Source: Parabacteroides acidifaciens
Lineage (GTDB): Bacteria; Bacteroidota; Bacteroidia; Bacteroidales; Tannerellaceae
Direction: 5' to 3'
Assembly (NCBI RefSeq): GCF_003363715.1
Contig: NZ_QREV01000014.1
Location: 1-64,000 of the forward strand
Length of the DNA stretch: 64,000 nucleotides
Shown here one piece after another: positions 19,031 to 27,692 of this stretch. The notes under the pieces are model-generated. The model searched no databases. It saw only the letters and a program-made list of their open reading frames with translations, and was not told the origin of the DNA. Position numbers and translations under genes: made by a program. Every line of letters starts with the position of its first letter. Position 1 is the stretch's first letter.

Positions 19031-19046
19031 GCATAACGCAAGGTTA

Positions 19047-19931
19047 TTACCAGCATTGGCAAGCATAGCGGATAAAGCTTTCTTCCACTCCCCCGTTCTG
19101 TCCTTGCGGTTCGGCAAAGGCAAACATCCGCTCGGCCCGGAAACCGTCCACTTCAATCACCTTCAGCCGTCCGGACATCAGTTCACGGGTCACGGCACGA
19201 ATAGAAACAATTCCCAACGCGTCAGAGTTCTCCAAAAACAACTTAATACTTTCCGTACTTCCCATCTGTAACAATACGTTCAACTGCGACAACTTAACTT
19301 GGTGCTCTGCCAGAGCCGCCTCCACCACATCGAGCGTTCCCGAACCGTTCTCGCGCAAGACAAGCGGCAAGGTGCAAAGCTGCTCAATCGTAATCTCGTC
19401 GTAAACAGCCAACGAACTGCCGGTGTGCGCCACGACGACCAGCTCGTCTTTCATAAAAGGCGTATAATGAAGCGTACTCTGATGCGCCGTCCCTTCCACC
19501 AGCCCGAGCGTGATCCTTCCTTCCCTCAAGGCTTGTTCGATGTCACGGCTATTCCCGTTCTGCAAAGAAATTTTAATCTCCGGAAATTTCTGGATAAAAG
19601 AGGAAAGGACAGGCGGGAGCACATACTGCGAGATGGTCGTACTGGCCCCTAACCGCAGCTCACCGCTAAAATTATCCGTCAGCAGATTCATCTCGAAATC
19701 CATCTGCCGGTAAGCAGAAAGCAACAGCTTCGTATGCGACAGCAACAGTTCGCCGGCATGAGTGAGTGCGATACGGCTGCCCACCCGGTCGAACAATGGC
19801 GTTTTATATTGCACCTCCAATTCGTGGATATGTTTACTGATAGCCGGTTGACTGATAAACAGCTCTTTTGAAGCCTTCGTAAAGCTTAGATTCGTGGCTA
19901 CGCTATGAAATACTTTCAGACGAAAATCCAT
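19047..19931 (-). CDS. LysR-family transcriptional regulator
   Basis: This 294-residue DNA-binding regulator has an N-terminal winged helix (FHSVATNLSFTKASKELF, QPAISKHIHELE; residues 8-45). A periplasmic-binding-protein-like effector domain covers about 90-290 (LRLGASTTISQYVLPPVL). It probably controls the adjacent YeiH-type transporter, as YeiE/CysB-like LysR proteins do in other bacteria (inference from position and the dyad at 19012). The effector is unknown. Confidence 0.9.
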   Translation of the reverse strand: MDFRLKVFHSVATNLSFTKASKELFISQPAISKHIHELEVQYKTPLFDRVGSRIALTHAGELLLSHTKLLLSAYRQMDFEMNLLTDNFSGELRLGASTTISQYVLPPVLSSFIQKFPEIKISLQNGNSRDIEQALREGRITLGLVEGTAHQSTLHYTPFMKDELVVVAHTGSSLAVYDEITIEQLCTLPLVLRENGSGTLDVVEAALAEHQVKLSQLNVLLQMGSTESIKLFLENSDALGIVSIRAVTRELMSGRLKVIEVDGFRAERMFAFAEPQGQNGGVEESFIRYACQCW

Positions 19932-19950
19932 AGATGGTATAATTTTCAGG

Positions 19951-19958
19951 CAAAGATA
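19951..19958 (-). promoter_or_regulatory. -7 promoter box of the LysR gene
   Basis: The minus strand reads TATCTTTG (TAnnTTTG), 19 bases before the ATG. Confidence 0.5.
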
Positions 19959-19980
19959 CGGTTTAGGCGGGGGATATACA

Positions 19981-20019
19981 AAAAATAAAAAAGCCGCGGG
20001 TTAAAAACCAGCGGCTTTT
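19981..20019 (-). terminator. Terminator of the envelope operon (20025-25798)
   Basis: On the minus strand a 9-bp stem (aaaagccgc / gcggctttt) with a 13-base loop precedes a long T-rich run. It starts six bases after the stop codon of the transglutaminase-like gene. Confidence 0.8.
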
Positions 20020-20024
20020 ATCCA

Positions 20025-21512
20025 TTATTCCAACAAGATCACCTTTGCTGTCGCATTATCCATATCCGGCATAGTCCTACCAACAGGGGCCCCTATAAAT
20101 GTAGGATCACAAATAACATAACGTGTGCCATTTATCGCAACGTAATCACCGGTCACATTTTCCGAAAAATGAACGGCTGTTGCCAGATGTCCCGGATAAT
20201 AAATCAACACGACCTTTAATCCCAACAAATCCCGCACCAACCGGGAAAAGAGGATGGACCGGTCTTCACAGTCACAATAAGGATAAAAAAGAGTTTCATC
20301 CGCAAAAAACGCTCTATCATACCCCCAGACCTTATCATCATACTCATAAACAAAAGCAGTCTGGACAAAATTCAACAACCGATTGACGGCATCAATCTGT
20401 GACTTGCCTGTCACAACACTCTTCAAGGCCGGATACAAAGAGCTTTTAGCCTCCTGGCTTAACGGAGTGTTGGCATACATAGCCCACCGCGTACCGAAAT
20501 CTTCATTTATCATTGACGTAGGATAGGTATCGAAAAAACGGATCAGATTCCGGTTTGTATGTACCGTCGCCTTCACTTCCGGAAAACGTTTAGATTGTAA
20601 ATCCCGTTCGGGGGATGTGTTTGCGGCTAATTTCTGTTCTGTATTCACCTGTAAAGAAAGAGGCCTTTCTTTCGGATATGAAGCCTGGCAAATATATAAC
20701 TGTTTCAGGTCGCAATCCAACGGATAAAATTTTTCATCATCCACTATCCAAAAACTCTTCTTATATATAATATGTTCACTGGCATACAATAAATAAAGCT
20801 TGTTATCCGCATTAGCCAACCTCATCTTATATCCGGACTGGCAATAAAGAAAAGCTGTAAATAAGGTAGCCTCATTATCACATCCCTTAAAAAAAGCTTT
20901 TGACAGATTACGCAGCATCAACAAATAGGCCCAATCGCACAATCTATTTTGGTTCCTTATCGAGAGACAATCATTAATAACATTATTATAACGCTCGCCA
21001 GACAAAATCGTCCATGTTTTAGCAATATCGTTTTCGCTGCAACTTCGAAGGCTAAAACGATGTTTCTCCTCCAGACGCACTTTCAGATCTGTTCCAAAGA
21101 AATTAAATGAAAAGTAAACATCAACCGGCTTTGGAGTATCTTCTATCGGTGCAATCGGTTCAGGCTGCGGAACAGGCTTAACAATCGGAATAATCTCTTC
21201 AAAAGGTTTGGGATTATCCTTAATCGGCTTATTTTTATCTTCCTCCGGATAAATAACAGGAGGAACCGGTTTGTCATCCTTAGGCATGGGAACACCTTTG
21301 ATTGCATCAAACTCTTTCCACGCTTTTTTCATAAAAGCCGCATACTCTTCATTTATCTTATTCCGGAAGTCTTCAAACTCCTTTTCTTTCGCTTTTTTAA
21401 ATGAAGAATATTCACTTTCAGTTTTTTTCTTGAATTCCTCAAAATTGCTTTGCGCCTTAACCTCACAAGAGATCAAGGCACAAATAGACAATATGTACAC
21501 TGTTTTTTGCAT
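20025..21512 (-). CDS. Secreted coiled-coil / transglutaminase-like protein
   Basis: I do not recognise a named family for this 495-residue protein. Seen: signal peptide (1-20), a charged coiled coil at about 22-68 with repeated EF/FKK words, a proline-rich linker at about 72-135, and a long C-terminal globular part. Near the end, DCEDRSILFSRLVRDLLG (Cys), GHLATAVHF (His) and RYVICDPTFIGAPVG (Asp) give the Cys-His-Asp order of transglutaminase-like cysteine enzymes. It is the last gene of a tight operon, six bases after the PEGA-domain gene. A protein-crosslinking or protease-like role at the envelope is inference. Confidence 0.65.
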   Translation of the reverse strand: MQKTVYILSICALISCEVKAQSNFEEFKKKTESEYSSFKKAKEKEFEDFRNKINEEYAAFMKKAWKEFDAIKGVPMPKDDKPVPPVIYPEEDKNKPIKDNPKPFEEIIPIVKPVPQPEPIAPIEDTPKPVDVYFSFNFFGTDLKVRLEEKHRFSLRSCSENDIAKTWTILSGERYNNVINDCLSIRNQNRLCDWAYLLMLRNLSKAFFKGCDNEATLFTAFLYCQSGYKMRLANADNKLYLLYASEHIIYKKSFWIVDDEKFYPLDCDLKQLYICQASYPKERPLSLQVNTEQKLAANTSPERDLQSKRFPEVKATVHTNRNLIRFFDTYPTSMINEDFGTRWAMYANTPLSQEAKSSLYPALKSVVTGKSQIDAVNRLLNFVQTAFVYEYDDKVWGYDRAFFADETLFYPYCDCEDRSILFSRLVRDLLGLKVVLIYYPGHLATAVHFSENVTGDYVAINGTRYVICDPTFIGAPVGRTMPDMDNATAKVILLE

Positions 21513-21518
21513 AACTCA

Positions 21519-23270
21519 TTAATTAGCACCAAACACCCATGAAACGCTAAGTCCCAATTTGTTTTGGACTGTTTTGAAACTTCCCTGATCTGCATAAAAC
21601 TTATGGTCAGTCAGCCCTTTGGAATATGAAGCATTTACCTGCACCGGGCCAACACGCATCCCCAATCCGACCTCTGCTGAAAGATTAAAACGGTTAGGCC
21701 AAGCCTCTTGTCCGTAATAATCAGTTACAGGCTCCGTATTGTCTCCATCTTCCGACGAACTGAACGCTGCATGGATACCATAATCCAAACCAATACCACC
21801 ATGTACGGACAATGCGACTTTTTCAGCAAAAGGGATACGATAATAAGCATGGACAGGCATATAAGCGCAGTGTTCCACAAACTTATCCAAGTAACCGTTA
21901 TCCTTCATCTCGTCGTCCCATGACATATAGCACTCGTAAAACAATCCGGTATATAGCCCCAACCCCCAACTGAAGCAAGGCTGAAAATGTAACCCTACCT
22001 GAAGACCATGCAGCCTTTTATTTTCACGCCCCCATACATCTTCTTTCACTCTTGATCCTTCACCCGAAGTAACCCATTGTTTCGTTACATATCCCATAGA
22101 AAATCCCATCGGAGCAGAGTCATACTCGCGTTGCCAAGGCCAGACAATAGAGTTTTTAGGTTTTATCAAGAATTCATACTTGGATTGACTATTGGCCTTT
22201 ACCCGTGCTGTTTTTTCTTTATAGTTCCCGGCATATGACATCCTGAATTTATATCGTCCATACGGTAAATTCAAATGATAAGAAGGTTTCGCTTCTTTTA
22301 ATTCATCAGGATCAACTGTATATGAACCATCCAAGTTAGAAACATCTAATCGGGCATTTACACGTCCACCTTGATAGGATGCATATAATTCAACAGACTT
22401 TTTCTTAACGGGGCGTAACATTACTTTTGATGTATTATCACCTACTGTGAGGGCCAGCGTATCACGTTTATCGGCACTAACGACAGCGACAATACTATGT
22501 AGACCGTAAGGTAATTCCAGATCCATCGGAGTACGACCTTTCAGTGCATTTTCACCATCTACGTATATATCCGCTCCACTCGGATCACTTTCCAAATGGA
22601 CGACTTTACGCTCCCGGAAATCATAACTGTCGAATCTGATATTACCATCCGCCACCTCAATCGTCTCCTTTTTCAGCATCTTTCCATCTTTAGTAAAGAC
22701 CAAAGAATGTTTACCATAAGATACACCGGAGGGCTGCACCGGAGTCCGGCCGATCTCCCGATCATCCATCAAAACAGTCACTCCTGTAGGATTTGAAGAA
22801 ATAAAAATTGTGGCAGTCTTATTGTTTTTCAGCACAACATCATACACGCCTTTCGGCTTCAAGCTCAAGCTATACAAACGATTACTCTTAGCAATCGTAC
22901 CATGATCAAGCTGCGCCTCCATTATAGCGGCATCTGTAGGCGTTACAAAAATCCATATTTCTTTTTCATCATAATTCAAACGATTCCGGGTTTCTTTAAT
23001 CGGGGCACTATTTCCAAAATTAAACTTGACATTTGCAGCATCGTCTATCGGCATATTCTCAAATGTCACACGTACCCACGCACAATCTTTATCGCCATTT
23101 ACATCCTTAGGCCACTCTCCATCAAAGAAACGTGTTCCTATATTTTCCAATCCCCCCAGAGATCTCGACTCTTTAAAAGAATGCAATTGAAGTTGATCTT
23201 CTTGTTTTTCCTGGCTATAACCGGGAAGTACCACTATTGCAAATAAAAAGAACAATACTATTTTTTTCAT
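21519..23270 (-). CDS. PEGA-domain outer-membrane beta-barrel protein
   Basis: This is a 583-residue exported protein with signal peptide 1-19 (IVLFFLFAIVVLPGYSQ) and an N-terminal unassigned domain (25-150). Two PEGA domains follow at about 152-222 (SSNPTGVTVLMDDREIGRTP) and 225-295 (SDPSGADIYVDGENALKGRT), then a third, weaker PEGA-like repeat at 295-372. The C-terminal 200 residues look like an 8-strand outer-membrane barrel (alternating aromatic strands ending LGLSVSWVFGAN). PEGA domains are surface or periplasmic beta-sandwiches often tied to S-layer or sugar-binding proteins. It lies ten bases after the LPP20-like gene. Function unknown. Confidence 0.72.
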   Translation of the reverse strand: MKKIVLFFLFAIVVLPGYSQEKQEDQLQLHSFKESRSLGGLENIGTRFFDGEWPKDVNGDKDCAWVRVTFENMPIDDAANVKFNFGNSAPIKETRNRLNYDEKEIWIFVTPTDAAIMEAQLDHGTIAKSNRLYSLSLKPKGVYDVVLKNNKTATIFISSNPTGVTVLMDDREIGRTPVQPSGVSYGKHSLVFTKDGKMLKKETIEVADGNIRFDSYDFRERKVVHLESDPSGADIYVDGENALKGRTPMDLELPYGLHSIVAVVSADKRDTLALTVGDNTSKVMLRPVKKKSVELYASYQGGRVNARLDVSNLDGSYTVDPDELKEAKPSYHLNLPYGRYKFRMSYAGNYKEKTARVKANSQSKYEFLIKPKNSIVWPWQREYDSAPMGFSMGYVTKQWVTSGEGSRVKEDVWGRENKRLHGLQVGLHFQPCFSWGLGLYTGLFYECYMSWDDEMKDNGYLDKFVEHCAYMPVHAYYRIPFAEKVALSVHGGIGLDYGIHAAFSSSEDGDNTEPVTDYYGQEAWPNRFNLSAEVGLGMRVGPVQVNASYSKGLTDHKFYADQGSFKTVQNKLGLSVSWVFGAN

Positions 23271-23280
23271 AATCGTTCAA

Positions 23281-25188
23281 TTAAAATTCTAATTCGTTTA
23301 TAAATTCACTTAAACTCAACATATCAGATTTTTCAGGTTGCCACATTCTTATATGTATTAAAGGTAATTTCTTCGATGCATCCAATACTAATGTCAGAAA
23401 ACCCTTATCCGAATAGACAGGAGAGTTATATATTTGATTGATCTGTATGGCGAAAGCCGTACCGACAGGCAATCTTGGAGCGTTAATCATCTGTGTCACA
23501 TTATGTTCAAATATGAGATGAATATATTCCCTCTCATTGAAGTGCCTACGCAATTTAGCAAGATATTGTTGCTTACTTTGTTTGGTATAACGGATGTTAT
23601 CACGCTTCAAATTGATCTGCGTACCTTCAATCTCCGGACTTGAAACAGAAGTCAAGACCGTCCCTGTTATGATTAAAGCATCATCGGAAAATATCTTCTC
23701 AATATAATCGAGCCGCTTCAATGCATAAGCTGTCTGATAATCTTCCATAAACTGCAAGATTGTATAACGCGAGATTTCAGTCCACGAAGATGCTGCATTA
23801 AAAATATCATCTTCCGCCTTTTTTGTAAGAGCAAAAGCAATCGACTGTATCTTTCCACTCTCCTTATTGAAACGAAAGACAATATTATCCATAAAAGTCT
23901 GACCATTTTTGAAGCGTATCTTCACTTTACAGAATCGCCCCAATATCTGTCCGTTCGCTTCGATAAACTCATAATTCTGCTTACCGACTACAGACACTTT
24001 TCCGGTTTTATTGATCAGTGTTTCAAACATTTTATAGCCTTCCGTCGTAAAAGAAGAATATACATCTTGTGGAGAGCCTGTCTTTATTGCATTTTCAACA
24101 TTTTGCAATACACTTAGATAGTCCTCATTGTTCTGTACCGTTGTCACAGGTATCCGCTTGCGCATCTCTACTTTTTCCGGCTGTATGTCGGCATATTCGG
24201 CAGAGACAGATGCCGTCACCCCCTCCTCGAATTTTTTATCCGGCTTTATGGACTTCTGTTTTTGGTTCACCTTTACAGGGACCTCTACCAATGCGTTTTC
24301 AATCGGCAAAACAGTTGACTTATCAAATATAGCCCGCAGCTCCGCATCCAAATTTTCAGCTTCCTTACGGAAACTATACTCATAACGTATCCCGATTTTA
24401 TTACCTACTGGCAAGGAAACAAGGTCCAGTTCTCCCTCTCCATCTCTCACAATCAATGGTCCGATAAAGGATTGTCCGTCGAAATAACGTAATTGCAAGC
24501 TGGCGACATCCCTATCGTTATAGGTAAAACGCATCCGCGCAAGATAACGAAACCCGTCTCCCGTACAATCAACCAAAGAGACTTTAATTCGGGAAAGTAC
24601 GGATTTGATCTTCAGAGGCAAAAACGTAAGACAGTTCGATGGTTTGCCATTGAAGTCTGCATAAACGGCATCGCGATTCACTTTTGCAAGCATAAACGCC
24701 CAATAATAATTACGAAGGGCATCATCTATCTGCAAATTTTCTTCCGCCACTTTACCTGTAGCCACAAAATCAAGTATTTTCTTTTTGCGCTCTTCAAACA
24801 TTTTATCCACTTCCGTCTTCGCTACCCATCGAAACACTTTTGCGTTCGGTTCCCCTTTCAGCACAGTCATCCTCACATTCTGCAAAGAGGCAAATGAATA
24901 AGATGCAACAGATCCTTCCTGAATGTAGCTCGAGGACACAGAACCATCGCTATTCCGCTCTCCTCTGTCTGTTTCCTGAGACTGAGTAGATATGCTTACG
25001 GCAATCTGGCGGCTGATTTGTGCCAAAGCGTTACTCTCAGCCTCTTCCAATGTTGTCCCTGAACCTTCGGCGCAATAATATCTTGAATCATTCTTTATAT
25101 CTTCTATATTTTGTGCATGCACATAAAACCCCAAAAAAGTACAGATATAAATAAAGATCAATCGTTGTAGCCTAAATGCTAACATCAC
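23281..25188 (-). CDS. LPP20-like secreted protein with tandem NTF2-like region
   Basis: This 635-residue exported protein has signal peptide 1-25. An LPP20/FlgT-type domain covers about 28-140 (YYCAEGSGTTLEEAESNALA is the hallmark region), followed by a middle beta-rich section. Two C-terminal segments (about 355-460 and 470-625) resemble NTF2-like folds (ILQFMEDYQTAYALKRLDYI). It overlaps the upstream lipoprotein gene by 17 bases. The pair of LPP20-type proteins next to a PEGA protein suggests an envelope assembly complex. Function unknown. Confidence 0.6.
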   Translation of the reverse strand: MMLAFRLQRLIFIYICTFLGFYVHAQNIEDIKNDSRYYCAEGSGTTLEEAESNALAQISRQIAVSISTQSQETDRGERNSDGSVSSSYIQEGSVASYSFASLQNVRMTVLKGEPNAKVFRWVAKTEVDKMFEERKKKILDFVATGKVAEENLQIDDALRNYYWAFMLAKVNRDAVYADFNGKPSNCLTFLPLKIKSVLSRIKVSLVDCTGDGFRYLARMRFTYNDRDVASLQLRYFDGQSFIGPLIVRDGEGELDLVSLPVGNKIGIRYEYSFRKEAENLDAELRAIFDKSTVLPIENALVEVPVKVNQKQKSIKPDKKFEEGVTASVSAEYADIQPEKVEMRKRIPVTTVQNNEDYLSVLQNVENAIKTGSPQDVYSSFTTEGYKMFETLINKTGKVSVVGKQNYEFIEANGQILGRFCKVKIRFKNGQTFMDNIVFRFNKESGKIQSIAFALTKKAEDDIFNAASSWTEISRYTILQFMEDYQTAYALKRLDYIEKIFSDDALIITGTVLTSVSSPEIEGTQINLKRDNIRYTKQSKQQYLAKLRRHFNEREYIHLIFEHNVTQMINAPRLPVGTAFAIQINQIYNSPVYSDKGFLTLVLDASKKLPLIHIRMWQPEKSDMLSLSEFINELEF

Positions 25189-25798
25189 TCATTTCTTTTT
25201 TCAGTTCTTCTTCAACCCGGTCTCTAAATTTCTGGAACTCATATTGCATTTTGATCCTTTCCTCATCAGGAATCCGTTGCTTAACATTATCAACAATATC
25301 ATCGGCCAATTTTGAAACACCATCTTTATATTCAAGGCATACAAAAACCTGATACGAACCGTCAGCCTGCAAATATTGCGAGGTTTTTATAATCACGGTA
25401 TTCTTTATGGTTTCTTCCGCCACCTGCAAAGTCATCTCATTACTATTAGAACCTTCATCTCTCACTCCTGCCCCTTCTTTCATATTCGATGAATATTTCC
25501 CATAAGTGAAACCACTTTCTTCTTGAGCTGTTTTTATTTTAGCAGCTATTGCACGAGCAAACTTTCCACGAGCCTGCATTTCCGCATAGTTTGAAGCCGT
25601 TGACAATCTGAAATTAATCCCCTCTCCCCAAGACCGAACCTCAGGTTTCTGCTGTGCTAATTCCTGACATTCATCCAGCTCTATCTTCATTTTTGACGGT
25701 CCGCTCCACTGGGTTGTCGCTTTTTTCGAACCACCACATCCACACAACACTGTACTTGCAATAATACCAATTGCAATAAATCCTTTTAAATTTTTCAT
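25172..25798 (-). CDS. LPP20-like lipoprotein
   Basis: This 208-residue lipoprotein has lipobox VLCGC with the modified cysteine at about residue 20 or 22. The body resembles LPP20/FlgO-type domains (NFRLSTASNYAEMQARGKFA, VIIKTSQYLQADGSYQVFV). A charged helical tail (about 170-205) ends the protein. It is the first gene of the four-gene operon and overlaps the next gene by 17 bases. Function unknown; membrane-anchored partner of the next protein by inference. Confidence 0.7.
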   Translation of the reverse strand: MKNLKGFIAIGIIASTVLCGCGGSKKATTQWSGPSKMKIELDECQELAQQKPEVRSWGEGINFRLSTASNYAEMQARGKFARAIAAKIKTAQEESGFTYGKYSSNMKEGAGVRDEGSNSNEMTLQVAEETIKNTVIIKTSQYLQADGSYQVFVCLEYKDGVSKLADDIVDNVKQRIPDEERIKMQYEFQKFRDRVEEELKKEMSDVSI

Positions 25799-26041
25799 TA
25801 TTAATACCTTTTAGTTTGACAATTGACAGTAATATGATCCCCCACCCCCACAAATACAATTGGTACAGGAAACGCTGCAAATTTATAAAGAACAGATTCT
25901 CCGAAAATGAAGGAATTTTCCAAAACCAGATAAGTTGCAAGATTTACAGTCAAGCGGTAAAAAATAATCGACAAAATGAAAATAAAATAAATTTAAGTAA
26001 AGAATTGAAGACACATTTTAGGCTGGTCATATACAAGGAAT
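25799..26041. other. Gene-free AT-rich stretch
   Basis: This gap lies between the start of the envelope operon and the end of the first AAA gene. It must hold the operon promoter, but I see no exact TAnnTTTG box close to the start. No gene or repeat is evident. Confidence 0.5.
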
Positions 26042-26078
26042 AAAAAGCCGCCGGTTAAAAAAACAATGAAACCGGGGC
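26042..26078 (-). terminator. Probable terminator of the AAA/DUF1703 gene
   Basis: On the minus strand an imperfect GC-rich stem (gccccggtt / aaccggcggc) is followed by TTTTTATT, starting 16 bases after the stop codon at 26094. Confidence 0.5.
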
Positions 26079-26093
26079 TGGACAGAAGCAGTT

Positions 26094-27641
26094 TTATATC
26101 ACAATCCACCGTTCGATATTACGGGTTTTAGCGCTGAAGTTCACTCCTATCTTAAACAGCTTGCGGGCATCTGAAAGGAAAGGCTGTGCATAATGTTTTT
26201 CGTCTATCTGCTGCAAAGCCTCTTCCGCCGTACCATCCAATTTGAACTCCATCACATAAATAAACTTATCCGTTTGCAGAACAAGGTCTACACGACCTTC
26301 GCTCGTATGATATTCTGCTTTCACATAGAAACCCACCAGCTTAAAGACGATAAAGAGCACATTCTGATAATGCAACTCAAGGTCTTTCACCAACTCGTAA
26401 GGCGTATCGGCAAAAAAGCTTTGCAGTCTGCGGAAAAAAGCGTCGACCTCTCCGGCACGTATCTCACGGACAAACTGCTGGATTTCAAACGAAGCTTCCT
26501 GTTTGTTGTAACGCGTATAGAATGGCATCAAAAACCTGATAAACCCTTCCTCCACTTCGCGGTTAGGAAAACCAAGATGATACAAACCAAATTCTTCATC
26601 ATACCCTTTTATCGTCAGATAACCGCTCTGAAAAATAACAGGAATAGGTTGATCATCTCCATAAATGCTGTTCAAGACATCGGCATCCGTTTCTTCATGC
26701 GCCATACGTTCCAAATCGTAATGATTGCGCTTCAAAAGTTCTACCAGGTAAGTAGGGGTACCTGTTTCGAACCAGTAACTACCGAACTTCATCATGTAAA
26801 AAGTATTCAACAGGCTGAAAGGATTATAGATACCTTCCGTATTTTCCGCAAAATGGTAACCGTCATAACGATCTTTCAACTCCTTACATACTTTCTCATA
26901 GCTCATTTTCTGCTTATCGGCCAACTCATGCAAATCATCCTGAAAGTTATCATGAATCTCCTGTCCGGTTATTCCGCACAATGCAACATGGCGTTCACTC
27001 ATCGAGATATCTATCAGATTATTCAGGTCGCTGAATACGCTCACCTTGCCAAACTTCGTGACACCTGTCAACATACCGAATTTGATACTGCCATCCATCG
27101 TCTTGAGCACGCCGTAAAAAGGTTTCAACGTATTACGGTATTCGGTCTGCAAGGCCTCATTGCCGATAGCTTGCAACAACGGCTTGTCGTATTCGTCTAC
27201 AAGGATAACGACACGCTGGCCTGTCAGCTTGCAGGCACGGTCCACAACCCCTTTGAAACGCAGGGCAAGAGTTGATTCTCCTTCTCGGGAGCCGTAAAGA
27301 GCTTCCCAACCCAGCAACGCTTCATTCAGTATTTTGTCGAGACTGTCGGGAGCATCATACTTTCCAATATTCAAGTCCAGATGCAAGATGGGATGCTTTA
27401 TCCAGTCTTTTTCCAGCTTCTCCATTGCCAATCCTTCGAACAGTTCCTTCTTTCCCTGAAAATAGGCTTCAAGAGTAGAAAGCATCAAGCTTTTACCGAA
27501 ACGGCGCGGACGGCTCAGAAAATAGTAACTCCCAGTTTTCACGAGCTGATAGATCAACGCTGTTTTATCTATATAAAAATAACCGTCTTTGCGAATCTTC
27601 TCAAAGTTCTGTATGCCGATGGGGTAAATCTTGTTGCTCAT
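26094..27641 (-). CDS. AAA-ATPase-like / DUF1703 PD-(D/E)XK protein, copy 1
   Basis: This is a 515-residue cytoplasmic protein of the AAA-ATPase_like plus DUF1703 family, common and multi-copy in Bacteroidales; its role is unknown. Seen: P-loop SRPRRFGKSLML (about 41-52), Walker B VVILVDEYDKPL (about 137-148), and a C-terminal nuclease-fold motif GRVDLVLQTD with YVMEFKLDG (D...ExK). I chose the ATG at 27641 (MSNKIYPIGIQNF) because the -7 box at 27675-27682 puts the transcription start downstream of the ATG at 27677. It is the downstream member of a tandem duplication. Confidence 0.82.
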   Translation of the reverse strand: MSNKIYPIGIQNFEKIRKDGYFYIDKTALIYQLVKTGSYYFLSRPRRFGKSLMLSTLEAYFQGKKELFEGLAMEKLEKDWIKHPILHLDLNIGKYDAPDSLDKILNEALLGWEALYGSREGESTLALRFKGVVDRACKLTGQRVVILVDEYDKPLLQAIGNEALQTEYRNTLKPFYGVLKTMDGSIKFGMLTGVTKFGKVSVFSDLNNLIDISMSERHVALCGITGQEIHDNFQDDLHELADKQKMSYEKVCKELKDRYDGYHFAENTEGIYNPFSLLNTFYMMKFGSYWFETGTPTYLVELLKRNHYDLERMAHEETDADVLNSIYGDDQPIPVIFQSGYLTIKGYDEEFGLYHLGFPNREVEEGFIRFLMPFYTRYNKQEASFEIQQFVREIRAGEVDAFFRRLQSFFADTPYELVKDLELHYQNVLFIVFKLVGFYVKAEYHTSEGRVDLVLQTDKFIYVMEFKLDGTAEEALQQIDEKHYAQPFLSDARKLFKIGVNFSAKTRNIERWIVI

Positions 27642-27674
27642 AATGCTTTTGTTTTTGCCGAATGATGATCTATA

Positions 27675-27682
27675 CAAAAGTA
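27675..27682 (-). promoter_or_regulatory. -7 promoter box of AAA copy 1
   Basis: The minus strand reads TACTTTTG (TAnnTTTG) with a TTG 18 bases upstream that lies around the stop codon of copy 2. It makes the ATG at 27677 an unlikely start. Confidence 0.55.
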
Positions 27683-27692
27683 CAAATTATTT

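Noticed and set aside
26193-27275. 360-codon frame opposite the first AAA/DUF1703 gene
   Set aside because: Shadow of the real gene; the minus strand has intact Walker and nuclease-like motifs.
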